Assembly: GCA_002498185.1 (NCBI GenBank)
Contig: DAGO01000044.1
Coordinates: 9,359 to 16,356, forward strand
Source: Euryarchaeota archaeon UBA10
GTDB taxonomy: Archaea; Thermoplasmatota; Poseidoniia; Poseidoniales; Poseidoniaceae
Length of the DNA: 6,998 nucleotides
Reading direction: 5' to 3'
Positions 4,681 through 6,998 of this stretch are shown here, piece after piece (position 1 is the first letter of the stretch; every line of letters starts with the position of its first letter). Made by a program: the position numbers and the translations under genes. The notes beneath the pieces were generated by a model that made no database searches, had not been told where the DNA came from, and worked only from the letters and a program-made list of their open reading frames with translations.

Positions 4681-6998
4681 ATGAGTGCTAGCGATAGCAA
4701 GTCAGGAGCAAAGAGTGGTTTGAGGAGAAGTGGTTCTCCTGGCCAAGTCGATCTCTCCGCATTACGTGCACAATTTACGTCTACTCCGTCCCCATCCTTG
4801 GACCAGACGTTAATGGAAAATTCACGTTTCCGTGAGGAAGAAAAACTCCGCGCTAAGTTAAGGCGCGAAAGCAAACTGCGTCGTGAAGCTTTAGCAGAAA
4901 GGATATCCTTGATGCAAGACAATATGGCAACCGATATTTCTCGTCAACATGAAATGACTCTCAGTGCCTTTGAGAGCGAACTCAGAGGACAGATGGAAGA
5001 GGAATTGTCACAGTTAGAATCCGAGGCATTAACCCGTGAGGAAATTCGTTTAAGAGAAATGCATGAAATGCGTTTAGAGAGAGAGATTCAAAGTTTGAAA
5101 GAATCACTTGAGGTAGAGCAAAGTCGCAAGGTTGAGGAGCATCGAACCGCAGTCATTTCTCAATTGGAAAGTCAACTATCCGATGAGCACCGTAGGCGTC
5201 TATCTTTCCAAAGAGAGAGATTAGAAATTCAATTCAATCAGTCATTACAAAGAAAAATCCGTGAATTGGAAGCAACCATCCAGAAAGAGATGGAAAGCCG
5301 CTTCGAAGAATTAGAATCCAAAGAAGTCGAGAAGCTAGAAGAGGTTCAAAGCCAAAAACTGTCAGAGAGAGAAGAATCTCTACGCCGAGGTATTCGAACA
5401 AGACTAGAGCAGCAACTCAAACTGCGCTTGAAGCAAAGAGAAGCAACTATGCGTGCTGAATATGAAAGACGCAGTCTAAGGCTAGAGGAAGATATCGCTT
5501 CTTCTATCCAGGAAGAATTGGAATCAAAGCTGTCTTCTGAAACTAAGGAGTTAGAAGAAAGAATGCGACAAGATGTCGAACTTGCAGTCGCTCGTAGAAG
5601 AGAAGGGCTCAGAGGCGAAGTCGAAAGGCAATTAGAAGCAAAGTATGCTGAAAAATTGTCAGAGAGAAAGAGCAGACTCAGAGAAAAATATGATTTGACC
5701 TTCTCCAAAGCAGTCGACGATATTTCACGTTCATTAGAAGGAGAAATCGAATCAGAACTTGAAGCAAGAATGGATCAGGAATTCGCAGCATATCGTAATG
5801 CGAGAGAAGCTGAAATCCAAAACCGTCTTGCACGCTTCCGATACGAAAGGGAAGCAGAATTGCATGACCAGATGTCTGAAAGATATGATTCCAAGAAGAC
5901 TGACTGGGCTGAGCGCCTAGAACTAGAATTCAAGGCTAGAGAGTCTGCAGCACGTAAAGCCATCATGTCAGAAATCGATGGTCGGCTACGTAATGAGAGA
6001 ATCACTCATGAGACCGACCTTGACCTGCTAAAGGAAGAGACTGTCCTCGAACTAGAAGCAGAGATGGAGGAACGTCTAGCAGAGTTCAGAGCACGTAAGG
6101 AAGAAGAAGTCGCGACTCAACTTGAGAGACAATTGGACAAGCGCGAAGAAATCATGCGTAACAAGGCGCTCATTGAAGTGCGAAAGCGTGAGGCAAACAT
6201 CCGTGCAGAAATCGAGGCTCAATTGGGTGTAAAGCGCGCAGAAATCCGTGACAGACTATCTTCATTGACTCAACAAATGGACGACTTCAAAACCATGGCC
6301 GAAGTCAAGATGAGAGAATCCATTGAGTCGAAGGTTCAAGGTGAAATCGATGCTGACGAAGCAAGACTTACAGAACAGCAACAAGAATTTGACAATCTCA
6401 AATCGCAGGATTCGAGGGCAGAAAAGCGCCAATCATGGCTGCAAGCAATATCTGGGCAAGGAACTCAAACTCAGCAACCTCAGATGGGCGTGGACCCTAG
6501 TGCACTAGGTGCAAGAACAGGCTCCTTAGGAGCGGCGGCAGGCCGCCAAGCACGAGGAGCACTAGCTCAAGCTGCAGCACAGCACACCCCTTCGATGGGA
6601 TTAGCAGGAATGAGAGCACCTCGTTCAGCAGCAAAGGCTCTTAGCGGCGCTCAACCTATTGCTAGACCGGTAAAGTCACCGATCGGCGGTGGATTAAATC
6701 TACCTGGTTCCTTAGGTAATTTGCCACAACCGATTCAACCAAAGGTTGTTCGTACACCGGTAATTAAAACTCCGAAAATAGAACCTCCTGCTGTAAAGGC
6801 TCCTGAAGTCATTGCGCCTGCAGTAGAACCAATTCCAGAAAAGGTGGTAATCGCGCCGAAGGTTGAACTTGAGATTCCCGATGAGCCAGAGGCTCCAGAA
6901 GTCGAGGTAGTCACACCTGTTGTTGAAGAATTAGAGGCAGAAGTAGAGACTCAAGTCGAGCCAGTGATTGAAACAGAAATCGTTGAGCCTGAAATCGA
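4681..6998 (+). CDS. Very long charged coiled-coil protein with Pro/Glu/Val-rich tail (partial, runs off the right edge)
   Basis: The frame is open from ATG 4681 to the end of the window, giving 772 complete codons and no stop. Residues 1-46 are Ser/Gly/basic and probably disordered. Residues about 47-580 are almost pure charged helix rich in Glu, Arg, Leu, Gln and Lys, with hardly any proline or glycine and only one tryptophan (409), as expected of a continuous rod-like coiled coil. Residues about 590-680 are Ala/Gln/Gly/Ser-rich, and from about 681 Pro, Val, Glu and Lys dominate with a PxV/PxxV rhythm. There is no cysteine, no signal peptide and no membrane segment in the visible part. An in-frame ATG at 4648 would add 11 residues (including one cysteine) but lacks a ribosome-binding site. 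No ATPase head (Walker motifs) of the SMC/Rad50 type is seen before or within the rod, so that family is unlikely unless the missing C-terminus holds it. A structural or scaffolding role is an inference; I do not recognise the family. Confidence 0.88.
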   Translation, partial: MSASDSKSGAKSGLRRSGSPGQVDLSALRAQFTSTPSPSLDQTLMENSRFREEEKLRAKLRRESKLRREALAERISLMQDNMATDISRQHEMTLSAFESELRGQMEEELSQLESEALTREEIRLREMHEMRLEREIQSLKESLEVEQSRKVEEHRTAVISQLESQLSDEHRRRLSFQRERLEIQFNQSLQRKIRELEATIQKEMESRFEELESKEVEKLEEVQSQKLSEREESLRRGIRTRLEQQLKLRLKQREATMRAEYERRSLRLEEDIASSIQEELESKLSSETKELEERMRQDVELAVARRREGLRGEVERQLEAKYAEKLSERKSRLREKYDLTFSKAVDDISRSLEGEIESELEARMDQEFAAYRNAREAEIQNRLARFRYEREAELHDQMSERYDSKKTDWAERLELEFKARESAARKAIMSEIDGRLRNERITHETDLDLLKEETVLELEAEMEERLAEFRARKEEEVATQLERQLDKREEIMRNKALIEVRKREANIRAEIEAQLGVKRAEIRDRLSSLTQQMDDFKTMAEVKMRESIESKVQGEIDADEARLTEQQQEFDNLKSQDSRAEKRQSWLQAISGQGTQTQQPQMGVDPSALGARTGSLGAAAGRQARGALAQAAAQHTPSMGLAGMRAPRSAAKALSGAQPIARPVKSPIGGGLNLPGSLGNLPQPIQPKVVRTPVIKTPKIEPPAVKAPEVIAPAVEPIPEKVVIAPKVELEIPDEPEAPEVEVVTPVVEELEAEVETQVEPVIETEIVEPEI
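6721..6998 (+). repeat. Pro/Val/Glu-rich low-complexity tail region within the coiled-coil gene
   Basis: From residue about 681, short degenerate units such as TPVIKTP, APEVIAP and EPIPEKV follow each other, at first with lysines and later increasingly acidic (EELEAEVETQVE). Such segments are usually extended and disordered, and act as spacers or as docking regions. The region continues beyond the window. Confidence 0.6.

Noticed and set aside
4542..6005. Minus-strand open frames of 76 to 126 codons opposite the coiled-coil gene
   Set aside because: Their Ser/Leu-rich products are what the reverse complement of Glu/Arg/Lys-rich coiled-coil codons gives; the plus frame is open for over 2.3 kb.
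4681..6420. SMC/Rad50-type ATPase identity for the coiled-coil protein
   Set aside because: An N-terminal Walker A nucleotide-binding domain should precede such a rod, and none is present.
6323..6508. Plus-strand 61-codon frame inside the coiled-coil gene
   Set aside because: It is out of frame with the long coding region and has no independent support.

Overview
The window looks like a chromosomal segment from an archaeon. The evidence is TATA-type promoter elements rather than bacterial -35/-10 boxes, GTG as well as ATG starts, purine-rich GGTGA/AGGTG ribosome-binding sites, an archaeal-looking winged-helix regulator, and a phosphatidylserine-synthase-type CDP-alcohol transferase. Moderate GC content and gene style suggest a marine Thermoplasmatota (Poseidoniales/Marine Group II-like) genome. 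That assignment is an inference; no 16S rRNA or other taxonomic marker is present.

Layout. At the left edge, positions 50 to 1 on the minus strand hold the first codons of a probable HAD-superfamily phosphatase, cut off by the window. About 75 bases separate it from a divergent gene on the plus strand (126-2759), a complete P1B-type heavy-metal transporting ATPase that is probably translated from a leaderless or nearly leaderless mRNA. Three short plus-strand genes follow closely: a winged-helix regulator (2823-3242), a protein built from three tandem zinc ribbons (3285-3686), and an integral membrane CDP-alcohol phosphatidyltransferase most like archaetidylserine/phosphatidylserine synthase (3696-4580). 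Short gaps and Shine-Dalgarno-like sites suggest that these three are co-transcribed, possibly by read-through from the ATPase.

A new promoter (TATAAAT at 4600-4606) with a perfect 7-bp inverted repeat over the predicted start of transcription precedes the last gene. That gene starts at 4681 and remains open at the end of the window (at least 772 codons). It encodes a very long, cysteine-free, charged coiled-coil protein followed by an Ala/Gln/Gly-rich linker and a Pro/Glu/Val-rich tail. I recognise no family for it, and it is the most intriguing object here.

Functionally, the ATPase exports or imports a transition metal. The adjacent regulator is a candidate for its control, though it lacks the usual cysteine sensor. 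The transferase makes a polar membrane lipid head group. The coiled-coil protein is probably structural or scaffolding. No RNA gene, mobile element or CRISPR array was seen, and no gene-free stretch exceeds about 100 bases.
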